Part shown: positions 63,846-64,000 of the stretch, in pieces
Layout: the number at the start of each line of letters is the position of its first letter
How positions within the stretch are numbered: position 1 is the first letter of the stretch
NCBI GenBank assembly: GCA_948474755.1
Contig: CAOLHI010001670.1
Coordinates: forward strand, 1 to 64,000
DNA length: 64,000 nucleotides
Reading direction: 5' to 3'
From: Ctenosaura bakeri
Taxonomy: Eukaryota > Chordata > Lepidosauria > Squamata > Iguanidae
Notes under the pieces: generated by a model
Seen by the model: only the letters and a program-made list of their open reading frames with translations
What the model was told of the DNA's origin: nothing
Database searches by the model: none
Position numbers and translations under genes: made by a program

Positions 63846-64000
63846 TTTTCCCTCAACCACCACCTCCATTTTTAACCTTTTCTTCTCTGCTTCCCCCATG
63901 ATTTCCCTGTATGTTGGACTCTAGTGAATGGGGTTAATATTAGCAATGTCTGCAAGTTGTTTAAATGTGCACCTTCAGATTTGATGACGAAAACCAAGAC

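Overview
The window is vertebrate nuclear DNA, most likely from a squamate reptile (lizard or snake lineage). It has long introns with GT-AG splice sites and no operons. It carries a Sauria-type tRNA SINE, CR1 and L1 LINE pieces, 5S-headed SINEs and many cut-and-paste DNA transposons. The species is not identified. Almost every long open frame here is a shadow of a repeat; the real coding sequence is a few kilobases in total, split into small exons.

Three genes are supported. (1) A complete SUN-domain gene on the + strand, 13 coding exons from 15151 to 43665, 448 codons, closest to SUN3 in its C-terminal SUN domain. SUN proteins span the inner nuclear membrane and bind KASH proteins to couple nucleus and cytoskeleton. 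(2) NDUFB6, a subunit of mitochondrial complex I, + strand, 4 coding exons from 52178 (or 52139) to 59800, with a CpG-rich promoter. (3) The C-terminal coding exon of SMIM27, a tiny membrane protein, on the - strand at 61162-61272. Its first exon was not found and is probably beyond the right edge. NDUFB6 and SMIM27 point at each other, as in the human 9p21 arrangement, which suggests TOPORS lies just past the window. I know of no SUN gene beside NDUFB6 in human.

Layout: 1-15.1 kb holds no recognisable gene, only repeats (a solo LTR, fold-back MITEs, SINEs). 15.1-43.7 kb is the SUN gene; intron 1 holds two L1 pieces on the - strand, one split by a solo LTR and a MITE, and intron 11 holds a CR1 piece. 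43.7-52 kb is intergenic, with a second solo LTR, a 1.8-kb hAT element and AT-rich simple repeats. 52-59.9 kb is NDUFB6, and 60-64 kb is the SMIM27 end.

The most striking feature is a crowd of elements with GGCC-starting inverted ends, six of them flanked by exact 3-bp duplications (TTA, ATA, TAA or TCA), as expected of PIF/Harbinger-type MITEs. They fall into at least three structural groups: short near-perfect hairpins, and two or more longer CpG-rich groups with internal palindromes. No transposase is present in the window.
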